From Crossaster papposus (lineage: Eukaryota > Echinodermata > Asteroidea > Velatida > Solasteridae): a stretch of DNA of 64,000 bases. Below the pieces are notes generated by a model. The model was not told the origin of the DNA. It saw nothing but the letters and a program-made list of their open reading frames with translations, and ran no database searches. Location of the stretch: NCBI GenBank assembly GCA_037893245.1, contig JBAIAA010000022.1, forward strand, positions 806,001-870,000, given 5' to 3'. Every line of letters starts with the position of its first letter. Position 1 is the stretch's first letter. Positions 1 through 10,645 of this stretch are shown one piece after another. Position numbers and translations under genes: made by a program.

Positions 1-1309
1 GGGGCTGGCTGGTTGCGGGGCTGGCTGGTTGCGGGGCTGGCTGGTTGCGGGGCTGGCTGGTTGCGGGGCTGGCTGGTTGCGGGGCTGGCTGGTTGCGGGG
101 CTGGCTGGTTGCGGGGCTGGCTGGTTGCGGGGCTGGCTGGTTGCGGGGCTGGCTGGTTGCGGGGCTGGCTGGTTGCGGGGCTGGCTGGTTGCGGGGCTGG
201 CTGGTTGCGGGGCTGGCTGGTTGCGGGGCTGGCTGGTTGCGGGGCTGGCTGGTTGCGGGGCGGGCTGGTTGCGGGGCGGGCTGGTTGCGGGGCGGGCTGG
301 TTGCGGGGCTGGCTGGTTGCGGGGCTGGCTGGTTGCGGGGCTGGCTGGTTGCGGGGCTGGCTGGTTGCGGGGCTGGCTGGTTGCGGGGCTGGCTGGTTGC
401 GGGGCTGGCTGGTTGCGGGGCTGGCTGGTTGCGGGGCTGGCTGGTTGCGGGGCTGGCTGGTTGCGGGGCTGGCTGGTTGCGGGGCTGGCTGGTTGCGGGG
501 CTGGCTGGTTGCGGGGCTGGCTGGTTGCGGGGCTGGCTGGTTGCGGGGCTGGCTGGTTGCGGGGCTGGCTGGTTGCGGGGCTGGCTGGTTGCGGGGCTGG
601 CTGGTTGCGGGGCTGGCTGGTTGCGGGGCTGGCTGGTTGCGGGGCTGGCTGGTTGCGGGGCTGGCTGGTTGCGGGGCTGGCTGGTTGCGGGGCTGGCTGG
701 TTGCGGGGCTGGCTGGTTGCGGGGCTGGCTGGTTGCGGGGCTGGCTGGTTGCGGGGCTGGCTGGTTGCGGGGCTGGCTGGTTGCGGGGCTGGCTGGTTGC
801 GGGGCTGGCTGGTTGCGGGGCTGGCTGGTTGCGGGGCTGGCTGGTTGCGGGGCTGGCTGGTTGCGGGGCTGGCTGGTTGCGGGGCTGGCTGGTTGCGGGG
901 CTGGCTGGTTGCGGGGCTGGCTGGTTGCGGGGCTGGCTGGTTGCGGGGCTGGCTGGTTGCGGGGCTGGCTGGTTGCGGGGCTGGCTGGTTGCGGGGCTGG
1001 CTGGTTGCGGGGCTGGCTGGTTGCGGGGCTGGCTGGTTGCGGGGCTGGCTGGTTGCGGGGCTGGCTGGTTGCGGGGCTGGCTGGTTGCGGGGCTGGCTGG
1101 TTGCGGGGCTGGCTGGTTGCGGGGCTGGCTGGTTGCGGGGCTGGCTGGTTGCGGGGCTGGCTGGTTGCGGGGCTGGCTGGTTGCGGGGCTGGCTGGTTGC
1201 GGGGCTGGCTGGTTGCGGGGCTGGCTGGTTGCGGGGCTGGCTGGTTGCGGGGCTGGCTGGTTGCGGGGCTGGCTGGTTGCGGGGCTGGCTGGTTGCGGGG
1301 CTGTCTGGT
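1..1309. repeat. 16-bp minisatellite array
   Basis: About 80 near-perfect head-to-tail copies of the unit ggggctggctggttgc, running off the left window edge. A variant with ggggcgggctggttgc occupies roughly 257-304. The plus strand of the unit has no A. Because 16 is not a multiple of 3 and the unit has no stop in any frame, all frames stay open; the long Gly/Trp/Leu-rich reading frames on the plus strand are artefacts and should not be annotated as proteins. Confidence 0.97.
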
Positions 1310-1475
1310 TGCGGGGCTGGTTGCGGGGCTGGTTGCGGGGCTGGTTGCGGGGCTGGTTGCGGGGCTGGTTGCGGGGCTGGTTGCGGGGCTGGTTGCGGGG
1401 CTGGTTGCGGGGCTGGTTGCGGGGCTGGTTCCGGGGCTGGTTCCAGGGCTGGTTCCTCTGGTTGCTTTTACTACA
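1310..1475. repeat. 12-bp derivative of the minisatellite and its decaying edge
   Basis: The 16-bp unit loses one ctgg and becomes a 12-bp unit (ggggctggttgc) repeated about ten times. It then decays through ttcc and ccagg variants before ordinary sequence resumes near 1476. The shorter, more diverged units sit directly against the integrase coding sequence on the right, as expected at the edge of an expanding array. Confidence 0.9.
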
Positions 1476-2230
1476 GCCTCACTGGTGCAGTGAAGTGGCA
1501 TCTTGCGGATGAAAGAAAATGTTGAGTAATAGTCTGCCACTATCAGGTAGTTGTCACCATTGAAGTGGAAGAGGTCAGTACCCAAAATTTGCCACGGCCG
1601 AGTGGGTATTTTATGCGGCATGAGAGTTTTCTTTGTCTGAGATCGCTGGTATTGTTGGCAGGTTGAACACTGCTTCACACACTCTTCAATGTGTGCATTG
1701 ATGTCAAGCCAGTAGACAGAGTCTTTGGCCCGAAGCTTGGTTTTCTCCATCCCCTGGTGTCCCTCATGTAGCTTTGACAGTATGTATCTTTGCATACTGC
1801 CGGGTATGAACACGCGTTCTCCTTTTAGGAGTAGTCCATTTTCAACGGAGAGTTCATCACGGAATGACCAATACGGACGGAGCGGTTTGGGCAGGTCTTT
1901 CATTTTGTCTGGCCAACCAGCGACGATCGTTTCTTGGAGCTCAGCGAGTGTTTCTTCTCTAGCTGTCTCGTACCTGATCTGACTGAGACGTTCTTCAGAG
2001 AGCTGCATGAAGTGGATTTGCAGATCCAGGTGTATGTGTGAGTGCCTCGTGCTTGGTAGTCGAGACAGTCCATCAGCAAGCACCATTTCCTTGCCTGGGC
2101 GATACGCGATTTTGAGATCATATGGCTGTAAACGCATCAACATGCGCTGGAGTCGGGGAGGTGCTGAGCGAAGTGGCTTTTGGTGAATCATCTCGAGCGG
2201 CTTGTGATCAGATTCAACAGTGAAGTGCTT
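1476..2230 (-). pseudogene. gypsy RNase H end and integrase, truncated by minisatellite
   Basis: The minus-strand frame is uninterrupted here: end of RNase H (ESDHKPLEMIHQKPL, YRPGKEMVLADGLSRL), the integrase HHCC finger (KLHEGHQGMEK, CVKQCSTCQQYQRSQTKK), and the first beta strands of the integrase core (PWQILGTDLFHFNGDNYLIVADYYS, given here only as a location cue near 1570). The core breaks off just after SEAVVKA at about 1476, where minisatellite begins. The frame stays open through the repeat to the window edge because the unit has no stop codon. The remaining catalytic Asp and Glu are absent. Confidence 0.88.
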
Positions 2231-3110
2231 TCCATACACATACGTATGGAACCTCTCGCAGCCGAAGACTACTGCGAGTAGTTCGCGCTCGATGTTGGCA
2301 TAGCGTTGCTCCGTTTCGCTGAGCGACTTGGACGCAAACGCGATCGGTTTACTGTCCTGGAGTAGTGCTGCCCCAAGTCCACGGGAGGATGCATCCACCT
2401 GTATGACTGTGTCTTTGCTTGAGTCCGTTTTTGGCTGCAACATTCATCAGATTGTGCAGGTGGCGATCATGTTCTTGTTCAGTTTTGCCGAAAACGGTCA
2501 GCAATACCGATGGTACCAGGGCAGCTATCGAGGATCTGATCCATTTTGTGTTGGAAGATGTCCTGGCTTACGACTAGTCCGAATGGCATTCTGTTGTAGC
2601 AGTACCGTCCAAATGGACTATTGAATGTGGTGAGGATTGAACTTTCCTCATCCAGTTTGACAGACCAATAACCATTTTTGGCATCGAGCTTACTGAAGTA
2701 TTTGGCTCCAGCTAACTTGTGCGTGATCTCTTCAACGGTAGGCGTTTTGTGATGACTGCGCTTGATTTCAGCATTCAAGTCCATGGGGTCAAGGCAGATG
2801 CGAGGTTTTCCGTTGGCTCGTCGCGACACTGTCAAACTGCTTACCCAGTCAGTGGGTTATGTCACTTTGCGTATGACACCCTGCTTCTCCATGCTATCGA
2901 TTTCGGTTTTCAATTCATCTCGGATGAGGATTGAGCATTTGCGAGGTGCATGAATCTTGGGCATGGCATTATCCCTAAGCACAATGTGGTAAGTTCTAGG
3001 GAAGTTTCCAATCTTGTCGAATTGTTCTGGATATTGTGCTGCAAGGTCGTCGACAGATACAATTGGTGCAGATGACTGCTTGTTTATCTTGCAGTGTAGT
3101 GTGATGAGCT
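2231..3110 (-). pseudogene. pol: gypsy pol core, shorter duplicate with 329-bp deletion
   Basis: Positions 2231-2420 match 3112-3301 and 2421-3110 match 3631-4320, so this copy lacks the 329 bases at 3302-3630 (RNase H start and connection). I count only about seven differences over the ~690-bp RT part, so the duplication is young relative to the element. It shares both the TAA stop and the catalytic-box frameshift with the other copy, so these lesions came first. The junctions fall at the short words ttgctt and gctt. Confidence 0.9.
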
Positions 3111-4320
3111 TTCCATACACATACGTATGGAACCTCTCGCAGCCGAAGACTACTGCGAGTAGTTCGCGCTCGATGTTGGCATAGCGTTGCTCCGTTTCGC
3201 TGAGCGACTTGGACGCAAACGCGATCGGTTTACTGTCCTGGAGTAGTGCTGCCCCAAGTCCACGGGAGGATGCATCCACCTGTATGACTGTGTCTTTGCT
3301 TGGATCGAAGAACGCCAGGGTCGTTTCTTCGCAGACAAGGACTTTCACCCTGTCATATGCTTGTTGGTGGGATGCAGACCATGTGAATTCTGCATCTTTC
3401 TTGAGCAGCATGCGGAGGTTGGCAGTATGGTCAGAGAGCCGTGGAATGAATGGGCTCAGGTACGTGACCATCCCGATAAATTCCTGTAGTTCCGTTTTGT
3501 TTTGCGGAGGTTCCAGGCTTTTGATGTCATTGACTTTGCCTGGGTCAAGGCGCACTCCATGCTGGTCATAGACCATGCCAAAAAACATGATCTGGGAGGT
3601 TTTGACAGCGCGTTTCTGGCTGTTGAACATGAGTCCGTTTTTGGCTGCAACATTCATCAGATTGTGCAGGTGGCGATCATGTTCTTGTTCAGTTTTGCCG
3701 AAAACGGTCAGCAATACCGATGGTACCAGGGCAGCTATCGAGGATCTGATCCATTTTGTGTTGGAAGATGTCCTGGCTTACGACTAGTCCGAATGGCATT
3801 CTGTTGTAGCAGTGCCGTCCAAATGGACTATTGAATGTGGTGAGGATTGAACTTTCCTTATCCAGTTTGACAGACCAATAACCATTTTTGGCATCGAGCT
3901 TACTGAAGTATTTGGCTCCAGCTAACTTGTGCGTGATATCTTCAACGGTAAGCGTTTTGTGATGACTGCGCTTGATTTCAGCATTCAAGTCCATGGGGTC
4001 AAGGCAGATGCGAGGTTTTCCATTGGCTCGTCGCGACACTGTCAAACTGCTTACCCAGTCAGTGGGTTATGTCACTTTGCGTATGACACCCTGCTTCTCC
4101 ATGCTATCGATTTCGGTTTTCAATTCATCTCGGATGTGGATTGAGCATTTGCGAGGTGCATGAATCTTGGGCATGGCATTATCCCTAAGCACAATGTGGT
4201 AAGTTCTAGGGAAGTTTCCAATCTTGTCGAATTGTTCTGGATATTGTGCTGCAAGGTCGTCGACAGATACAATTGGTGCAGATGACTGCTTGTTTATCTT
4301 GCAGTGTAGTGTGATGAGCT
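3111..4320 (-). pseudogene. pol: gypsy pol core, complete duplicate: RT, connection, part of RNase H
   Basis: This is the longer copy of the internal duplication. RT motifs are clear: KPRICLDPMDLN, FSKLDAKNGYWSVKLD, FNSPFGRHCYNRMPFGL. At the catalytic acidic box near 3712 the frame breaks: one frame ends after GIAD and the next resumes with TVFGKTEQEHD, so the second catalytic Asp is lost. Downstream are the connection region and RNase H (VIQVDASSRGLGAALLQ, AFASKSLSETEQRYANIERE). A TAA stop precedes the RT core. The same lesions are in the shorter copy. Confidence 0.88.
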
Positions 4321-4771
4321 TGAGGTCACGGGAACTCCCAAGTCCAATAATTGCAGGACCTTCAGAGTCCACGATGTAGAACTCTGTTACAAACCATTCG
4401 CCCTCGTTGTATCTACATGGAAGCGTAATGGAACCATGCTGGGGAATCCTAGTTCCATTGTAAGCTGTGAGGGTCGTGTTTAAGTTGTTAACACAGTCTT
4501 TCTTTGGGAGACCTTCGGCATCCAGTTTTGTAGGGTACATGCGCCTGAACATTCGCACAGGAAGGGTATTGCCCTGTGCTCCTGTGTCCACCTTTGCTCG
4601 AATGTTCACTAAGGTGGAGTCGCGTTTCACTTGCACATATGTGATAACCTCGTTGCGAGTGTCAGTCTGGCTGATGACACTTATGTTTGACACGCGTATG
4701 GAGTGTAATGTCAGGTTATCAAATTGTTCATCCAGTTGATTTTGTTCATCTGGCTGCTCGATGGTGTGCAC
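4321..4771 (-). pseudogene. gypsy aspartic protease region
   Basis: The frame opening at 4771 carries VDTGAQGNTLP with the catalytic Asp near 4588, followed by FYIVDSEGPAIIGLG, the second hallmark (IIGLG) of retropepsins. In the family this enzyme cleaves the gag-pol polyprotein. The frame runs on into the amino end of reverse transcriptase and stops at a TAA near 4067, which falls inside the pol region and would truncate it. Confidence 0.85.
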
Positions 4772-4834
4772 ACTCTTTTGTTGCGGTCTAGCTGTGCGCG
4801 ATCTTGATCTGAGCTGACCGCGTTGTCCTTTTCT

Positions 4835-5601
4835 TCAGCGAGATTGCGAGCGCGATCGGTTGTCGTGACTGGGGCGCTCTGTGTCAGAGTATCGACAAAC
4901 TTGTTCCCAGTGGTTTGGCTTTTTGCATTTCCGGCATGTGGATTTGTATCCCGGGCAGTTCTCCCTGCGCCTGAAAGAGTGATGACCTCCACAGTTGCGA
5001 CATGTGTTGGATTTGCGGACCTCATGCACAGGGACATCCGTACCCTGTACGCGTGTAAGTTCCTTCATATGGGTGACAGATGCCTCATATGTGCGGCCTT
5101 GTTCAATCGCTTGGTCAAGCGTGAGGGTCTTTGGTTTACTCAGGAGCGTTTTTTCTGCAGCTCATGGTGACATGTTCCTGCGATGAGCTGGTCAACAATC
5201 CTGTCTTTCAACTCATGGTCATCTCTGAAGTCGCATTTGTAAGCCTGGAGCTTTAGTCGGGATATGAAATCATCAATGCCCTCTTTCTCTTTCTGTGTGA
5301 ATTTCTGGAGAAAGAGTCTAGAGACACGGAAGTTCTGCTTTGGTTTGATCTGCAGTTCAAATTGTTCCCAGACTTTTGCAGAATTGTTCTGTTCCTCTGA
5401 TTCTAAGCCCCAGGAGTTATACAACTTGAGTCCTTGGGTGCCCATGAAAAGAAGAATGTGGTCCACTTGGCGACCAACCTCAACGTTCTTTATTGCAAAG
5501 TACATGTCATACTGTTGCTTGAACAGCTTGATAGCATTTGCCTGGTCTGGGTTAGACTTGGTGCCAAGTCGGTAAGCGGTCCACTCGGTACGTATATACA
5601 C
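4835..5601 (-). pseudogene. gag: gypsy gag (capsid and zinc knuckle), frameshifted
   Basis: The first open part (5601-5140) reads as a retrotransposon capsid: it contains EQFELQIKPKQNF, then FLQKFTQKEKEGIDDFISRL, and ends after LIAGTCHHELQKK. A frameshift at a run of A/T bases near 5155 breaks it. The next part (5068-4835) has a CxxC...H...C knuckle (CRNCGGHHSF) and a second CRKCKKPNHW, which bind nucleic acid in gag proteins. Its frame also ends early and the following spacer reads in another frame. The normal gag start is not visible. Confidence 0.85.
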
Positions 5602-5658
5602 GGGAGAGGTTGTGGTTGCCTCGTTCCCAATTTCGAAGTTAAATTACCGACTTGGACA

Positions 5659-6048
5659 GTTCAAAAATTATGTGAATATGAAATATGAATATGAAATATA
5701 ATTTGAATTATATGAATAATAATGAAGTACAAGTCGAAGAGGGTATGCATTCCTTTCAGGTGCCAGGCATGCGGATCACACAATACATTCAAAGAATCTA
5801 TAGTAATTCAAATGAGGTAGTGTAGTATGGGTATATAAACCCCCGGCTGAAAGGAGCCAGCATCTTTTCAAAGTCCAGATTAAAAAGAACGAACCCCCTT
5901 TTGTATAGGGTGGGTATAAACAACATAAATTCTGAGTAAACTAGCGCACTATGTTGGGTGGGAACCCTCTTCGACTTGTACTTCATTATTATTCATAGAA
6001 TTCAAATTATATTTCATATTTCATATTCACATAATTTTTGAATTCTAT
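5659..6048. mobile_element. Short non-autonomous DIRS-derived hairpin element
   Basis: Arms of about 80 bp at 5659-5743 and 5966-6048 are inverted repeats. They carry gaagtacaagtcgaagaggg on the left and its complement on the right, embedded in AT-rich sequence. Inside the left arm, 5735-5872 repeats the 5' untranslated region of the neighbouring DIRS element (11935-12050) in the opposite orientation. It looks like an internally deleted relative of that element. It has no coding capacity. Confidence 0.7.
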
Positions 6049-6185
6049 TACATAACACTTCGTACAAGTCTTCAGAGGGTATGCATGTTCAAAGCTCAAC
6101 CAAAAAAGGGTGAGTTCAAGACCAGAACATAATGTCATGAATCCAAACGATTCTATTTTTTGTCAGTATTACTGTTCACATAAAA

Positions 6186-6369
6186 GAACCATTATCTCTG
6201 ATAATGTAACTTAATTGATATTTATCTTTGATACTTAGACAAAACACAAGCAGACAGATTGCAAAAGAACTGTCAAAAGAGCCATTATCTCCGATAATGT
6301 AACTTAGTATTGTATTATAATTTGTATACTTAGACAGAATACAAGCAGACAGATTACAAAATAACTGTC
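6186..6369. repeat. Two-copy 90-bp direct repeat in the DIRS 3' region
   Basis: Two imperfect tandem copies, each holding cattatctc-gataatgtaact and acaagcagacagatt, lie between the recombinase stop codon and the left terminal repeat. They may be part of the internal sequence that DIRS elements use in replication; that role is inference. Confidence 0.75.
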
Positions 6370-6393
6370 CCAATACTCGTGCAATTCCTACGT

Positions 6394-7650
6394 TTAGTTT
6401 GCACTAAGAACTGAAGCTGCAAAGGTCGAATCTTCTGTTCGTTTGTTGTAGAACCTTGCAAAAGTACTGGCATTAGTCCAGTCTGCAGTATGAAGTATAT
6501 CTTGAAGTGATACACCCTGAGCTAAAGCAGTTGAAGTCGATGCACTTCTGAAACTATGAGCAGTATAGACATTTGTGTCTATCCCGGCTGCACGGAGTAT
6601 ACTTTTCATCCATCTTGCCAATGTACCAGTTGTCACACCTTTATGTGGTTTTCTAGTGGAAATAAATAGTTTAGTGACAGAATTTCTTATTTTTTCTGTT
6701 CTGCCAAGGTAATCTTTCAAGGTTGAAAAAACGCATAACTTATGGTTTCCCTGAAAGGTTGGCAGAGTTAATTTATTATTAGAGATACCTTTCTTAGGAC
6801 AGTTAGTTTTAAGTAATTCCATAACTGTAATATAACAACAATTATCTGAAAAGTCAAAATATCGTATGTCTAGAGCCGCAAGCGTCTGAGTTCGCTGTGC
6901 GGTTACGAGAGCCAACAGGCTAACCAATTTTTCGCTAAGGATGAGTTGCAAAAGATCTTTATTATCAGGTAAACTTGAAATGTGATTTAATAAAGTAGAT
7001 ACTTTCCACATTTTTGAATATCTTGGTTTTGGTGGTGTGGAATTAAAAATCCCTTTTAGTAGGCGAACAATGAGAGGGTGTTGCCCAACAGGATGACCTC
7101 CTGTTAAAGGCAGAGTCATTGACAATGCTGACCTGTACAAATTCAAGGTCGAGTAAGACTTTCCTTCTGAATGTTCGTGAGCCAGAAAATTAGTAATATC
7201 TAAAACAAATGACGCAAATGGATCAATTTTCCTTCCACTGCACCAGCTAACCCAACATTTCCAGGCAGACTCGTACTGCTTGTCTGTGCCCTGTCTCCAG
7301 GATCTTGAGATGAGCTTGGAAGCGTCACTCGAAAGACCCTCTGCTTTCCATCGTTGCCTGAGATGGTCCAAGCGGCTAATCTTAGATTCAGAGGTTGAAA
7401 TTGCTGAGGTTGGTTGAGAGCAGTCTGTGGCAGTTGGATTGGTCGTGCTACACACATGGCGAGTAGCTGAGGAAACCAGGCTTGGGTTGGCTACAAGGGG
7501 GCGATTACTAGACATAAGTCTGTCCTGTCTCTGGAAATCTTGTCCAGGATTCTGGGTAGCAAACAAAATGGAGGGACAATATATGGAGATAAATTCCCCC
7601 ATGAAATTGTAAACGCATCTACAGCCCAAGCATATGGATCTTTTTTCCAT
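6394..7650 (-). CDS. DIRS tyrosine recombinase
   Basis: A 418-codon open frame. It has an amino-terminal SAM-like region (ISRSWRQGTDKQYESAWKCW, SYSTLNLYRSALS) and a catalytic domain with the Arg I box LVTAQRTQTLAALDI, the HxxR box YTAHSFRSAST and the final box HTADWTNASTFARFYNK with the presumed Tyr nucleophile. In DIRS elements this enzyme integrates the circular DNA copy without target-site duplications. The domain reads open, but the element as a whole is dead. The true start is uncertain, because the first ~60 residues overlap the preceding RNase H linker in another frame. Confidence 0.88.
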   Translation of the reverse strand: MEKRSICLGCRCVYNFMGEFISIYCPSILFATQNPGQDFQRQDRLMSSNRPLVANPSLVSSATRHVCSTTNPTATDCSQPTSAISTSESKISRLDHLRQRWKAEGLSSDASKLISRSWRQGTDKQYESAWKCWVSWCSGRKIDPFASFVLDITNFLAHEHSEGKSYSTLNLYRSALSMTLPLTGGHPVGQHPLIVRLLKGIFNSTPPKPRYSKMWKVSTLLNHISSLPDNKDLLQLILSEKLVSLLALVTAQRTQTLAALDIRYFDFSDNCCYITVMELLKTNCPKKGISNNKLTLPTFQGNHKLCVFSTLKDYLGRTEKIRNSVTKLFISTRKPHKGVTTGTLARWMKSILRAAGIDTNVYTAHSFRSASTSTALAQGVSLQDILHTADWTNASTFARFYNKRTEDSTFAASVLSAN

Positions 7651-8099
7651 GAAACATACTGATTCAATTTTCGATTTTCACAAGATGCGAAAAGGTCAAC
7701 GTCTGGGCAGAAGGTATGCTTGACAATATGACCAAAGACTACAAACTTGATACTTATTTCTTTGTTCAGCTCTTTACGAGAAAGAAGATCGGCCGTGACA
7801 TTGGTTATTCCGGCAATGTGAGTTGCAGATAAGTGAATATTCTTTTGCAAACACCACTTAAAAATTGTGGTCGAAATCTGGTTTAAGGAAACCACAGATC
7901 CCCCCCATTTTGGAGATATATGATACATTAATATGAAGCTTTTATGGATGTCTTTCCACTTACCCTGTGTATAAGAATTGTCTGTATGACAGACTGCTCC
8001 CCATCCCAGTTTACTGGCATCTGTGGAGATGACAATATCGATGGAAGGTAATTTTATATTACAATATGCTCTATCAGAGGAAACCGTATTTTCATCCCA
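7491..8099 (-). pseudogene. DIRS RNase H and following linker
   Basis: Minus-strand reading gives the RNase H start (VISTDASKLGWGAVCHTDNS), then HIAGITNVTADLLSRKE near its end, then FCPDVDLFASCENRKLNQYVSW, a segment that regularly follows RNase H in DIRS polyproteins. The frame runs from the LINE junction to about 7491. The start codon lies upstream of the LINE, so this part would be cut off from its reverse transcriptase. Confidence 0.8.
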
Positions 8100-9650
8100 G
8101 CTATGGTTTCCATTATAAATTCATCTTTGACGACTGGCAGTTTTCCTTCAGCTCTTAAGGATGCTATTGTTACACCACTTTTGAAAAAGCCTACGCTTGA
8201 TCACGACACTCTCAAGAACTATAGACCTGTGTCTAACACTGCCTTTCTGTCTAAAGTAATCGAAAAAGCTGCTCTTCGTCATGTTTCCAAGCATTTGGAG
8301 GATAATAATCTGCATCAGCCATTCCAGTCAGCATACAAGTCCAATAACAGCACTGAGACGGCCTTGTTGAGAGTCAAGAGTGATATAATGCACGCTCTTG
8401 ATAATCGGCAGGCTGTTCTCTTGGTGTTGTTGGATTTGTCTGCTGCCTTTGATACAATTGATCATTCTATACTTTTAAACAGAATGTCAAATATATTTGG
8501 TATTACTGGAAGTGTTCGCGACTGGTTTCATTCGTACCTTACTGGCCGGACTTGCAAAGTAAAAATCGCGAATGAATACTCGGAGCCTCAACCACTTGAT
8601 TTTGGCTTGCCACAGGGCTCTGTCATCGGTCCACAGTCCTTTTCATTCTATACGCATCCACTCGCCGACATCATTAAGCGCCATACCAATGTCAAATTTC
8701 ATTTCTACGCCGACGACACCCAGGTGTATATTACCTGTGATCCTAGATACCCAAATGATGTGAAACATGCTTTGTCGACATTGACCACTTGTATTCTTGA
8801 AATCAAAACATGGATGACGCATAATATGCTGCAATTAAATGACACTAAAACTGAATTCTTTGTTGCCGTCACTCCAATATTATCACATACGTTGCAGGAC
8901 ATCTCTCTCAAGATTGGTAATATTGTCATCAGGCCATCCACCTCCGTCAGAAATCTTGGTGTGGAATTTAACCAAAATATGAACATGTCCACCCATGTGA
9001 CTTCGATTTGTCGTTCACTAAACTTCCATATCCGCAATTTATCTCAAATTAGAATGTTTATTGATCAGACTACTTGCCATCACTCCGTTCATGCTCTTGT
9101 TACATCGCGTTTGGATTATGCTAACTCTCTCCTTCATGGTATAGATGTTTCTGATATCAAACGTCTTTAGCGTCTCCAAAATCGTGCAGCCAAACTTGTT
9201 TTCCAGGCTAAAAAGTATGATCTTGCGTCGCCATTTCTCAAACAACTCCATTGGTTGCCTGTCCACTCGCGTATTGTGTTTAAGATTTTAACTGTTGTAT
9301 ACAAATGTTTCACCAACCAGGCACCAACGTATCTTTCAGACCTCATCATTCCCTATCAATCGAAGAAATCCGGACTTCGCTCAGGCGATGATGATAGACT
9401 AGTTACGGTACCTAAAACCAACACTCTGTCTGGTGACAAGGGTTTTTACGCTGCTGGTCCTAAGCTATGGAATAACTTGCCTCAGCGCATCCGTCACGCC
9501 ACATCATTAACAAAGTTCAAGAAAGATCTTAAGACTTTTCTATTTTAATTGGTTTAGTTTTTGTTCCTTGTATTTTGTTAAGCGCTCTGATACCAGTTTC
9601 TTCTGTGTTTGAGCGCTATATAAATGCTCACATTATTATTATTATTATTA
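8100..9650 (+). mobile_element. 5'-truncated LINE inserted in the DIRS element
   Basis: The plus-strand frame 8103-9170 has non-LTR RT motifs: KNYRPVSNTAFLSKVIEKAA, LLDLSAAFDTIDH, GLPQGSVIGP and the intact catalytic box FYADDTQVY. After a TAG at 9168-9170 the same frame resumes and ends with RHATSLTKFKKDLKTFLF near 9548. The 3' end has gcgctatataaatgctcac followed by an (ATT)n tail, as in CR1/L2-like LINEs. The endonuclease is missing, so it is a typical 5'-truncated insertion. I could not see clear target-site duplications. Confidence 0.88.
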
Positions 9651-10570
9651 ACCACCACTGAATTTCTTCAAAAAATGGTGTGGTATCAATATGGGCATCA
9701 TAATTACCCGATTCAGACTGAAGTGCTCTAACTTTGGCAACTTCCATCTGTCGGTAATGTAATTTTCCTTGCGGAAAGGCCTCAAACGTTGAAACAATGA
9801 GGCCAATACATCTGGCCAGTTGGCGGATGCTTACTGATTTTTTGGAAACTAACTGTCTACATTCCAACTTGAGTTTTTCCACCTTACTTTTAGGGATGTG
9901 GATTGACATAGTTTCCGAGTCGATTATGAATCCCAAGTATGTCACTTGTGTTTCAGGGATCAAACAAGATTTTTTATAATTAATTCCAAATCCAAGATTT
10001 TGGAGTAGGTTTGTCACGAAATTAGTGTTTGTGGTGCTTTCTTCTTTTGAAGAAGACATGATGAGGATGTCATCTAAATAAATGACCAAGCGAATACCTC
10101 GACTTCTCGCTGATGCTACTACATGTTTCATAACCTTAGTAAAATTTCTAGGGGCTGATGATAAGCCAAATGGTAGGCAAGTAAAGCAGAACATTTTTTC
10201 TGCCCAAGAGAAGCAAAGATAAGGTTGATCCTTCTCACACATTGGAATAGAAAAATAAGCATCTTTCAGGTCAATTGACGTGAGAAAGTCATTAACTTGA
10301 ATTAGGTTTTTCACGAGCTTGATATTTTTCATTTTGAAGTGCTCGTACGACACAAATTTGTTAAAATCTTTCAAATTAATAACTGGTCTCAATCCACCTG
10401 TCTTTTTCGCTATCAAAAAAAATGTTTGACAGAAACTGGCATTTAGCCAGAGGAACTTCTCTGATTGCACCTTTGTGCAGCAGTTCACTAATCTCAGTAT
10501 TGATCACAAGTGATTCTTGATCACAGAAGGATTTCTTTTGAGGTTTTGAGGTTTGAATTGGACAGCTCAA
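9651..10570 (-). pseudogene. DIRS reverse transcriptase
   Basis: RT motifs in order: GGLRPVINLKDFN, LTSIDLKDAYFSIPM, FTCLPFGLSSAPRNFTKVM, then the catalytic YLDD box within IRLVIYLDDILIMSS, and VTYLGFIID. The box is intact. The amino-terminal part (10570-10376, KSFCDQESLVINTEI) lies in a different frame, broken at a run of A/T bases near 10420. The reading ends at EEIQWW next to position 9651, where the inserted LINE's ATT tail begins. The RNase H continuation is on the far side of that insertion. Confidence 0.88.
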
Positions 10571-10645
10571 GAAATCAATTTTACAACCTGATATGGTGTT
10601 TAGAATCCACCTATCAGAAGTGATTTGAGACCAATCGCCCTTGTG

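Larger units (their letters stand above)
1476..5640 (-). mobile_element. Ty3/gypsy-type LTR retrotransposon, truncated and broken
   Basis: Read on the minus strand, the order is gag capsid, CCHC zinc knuckle, aspartic protease, reverse transcriptase, RNase H, integrase zinc finger and start of the integrase core. This is the usual Ty3/gypsy order. No LTR or primer-binding site is visible at either end: the right end meets a DIRS-derived hairpin at about 5659 and the left end runs into the minisatellite. Frameshifts and stop codons separate the domains, and a central part is duplicated. It is a dead copy. Confidence 0.92.

Noticed and set aside
13-1525. Three overlapping ~490-residue Gly/Trp/Leu-rich proteins on the plus strand
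   Set aside because: They are the three frames of a 16-bp minisatellite that lacks stop codons; no initiation context and no domain.
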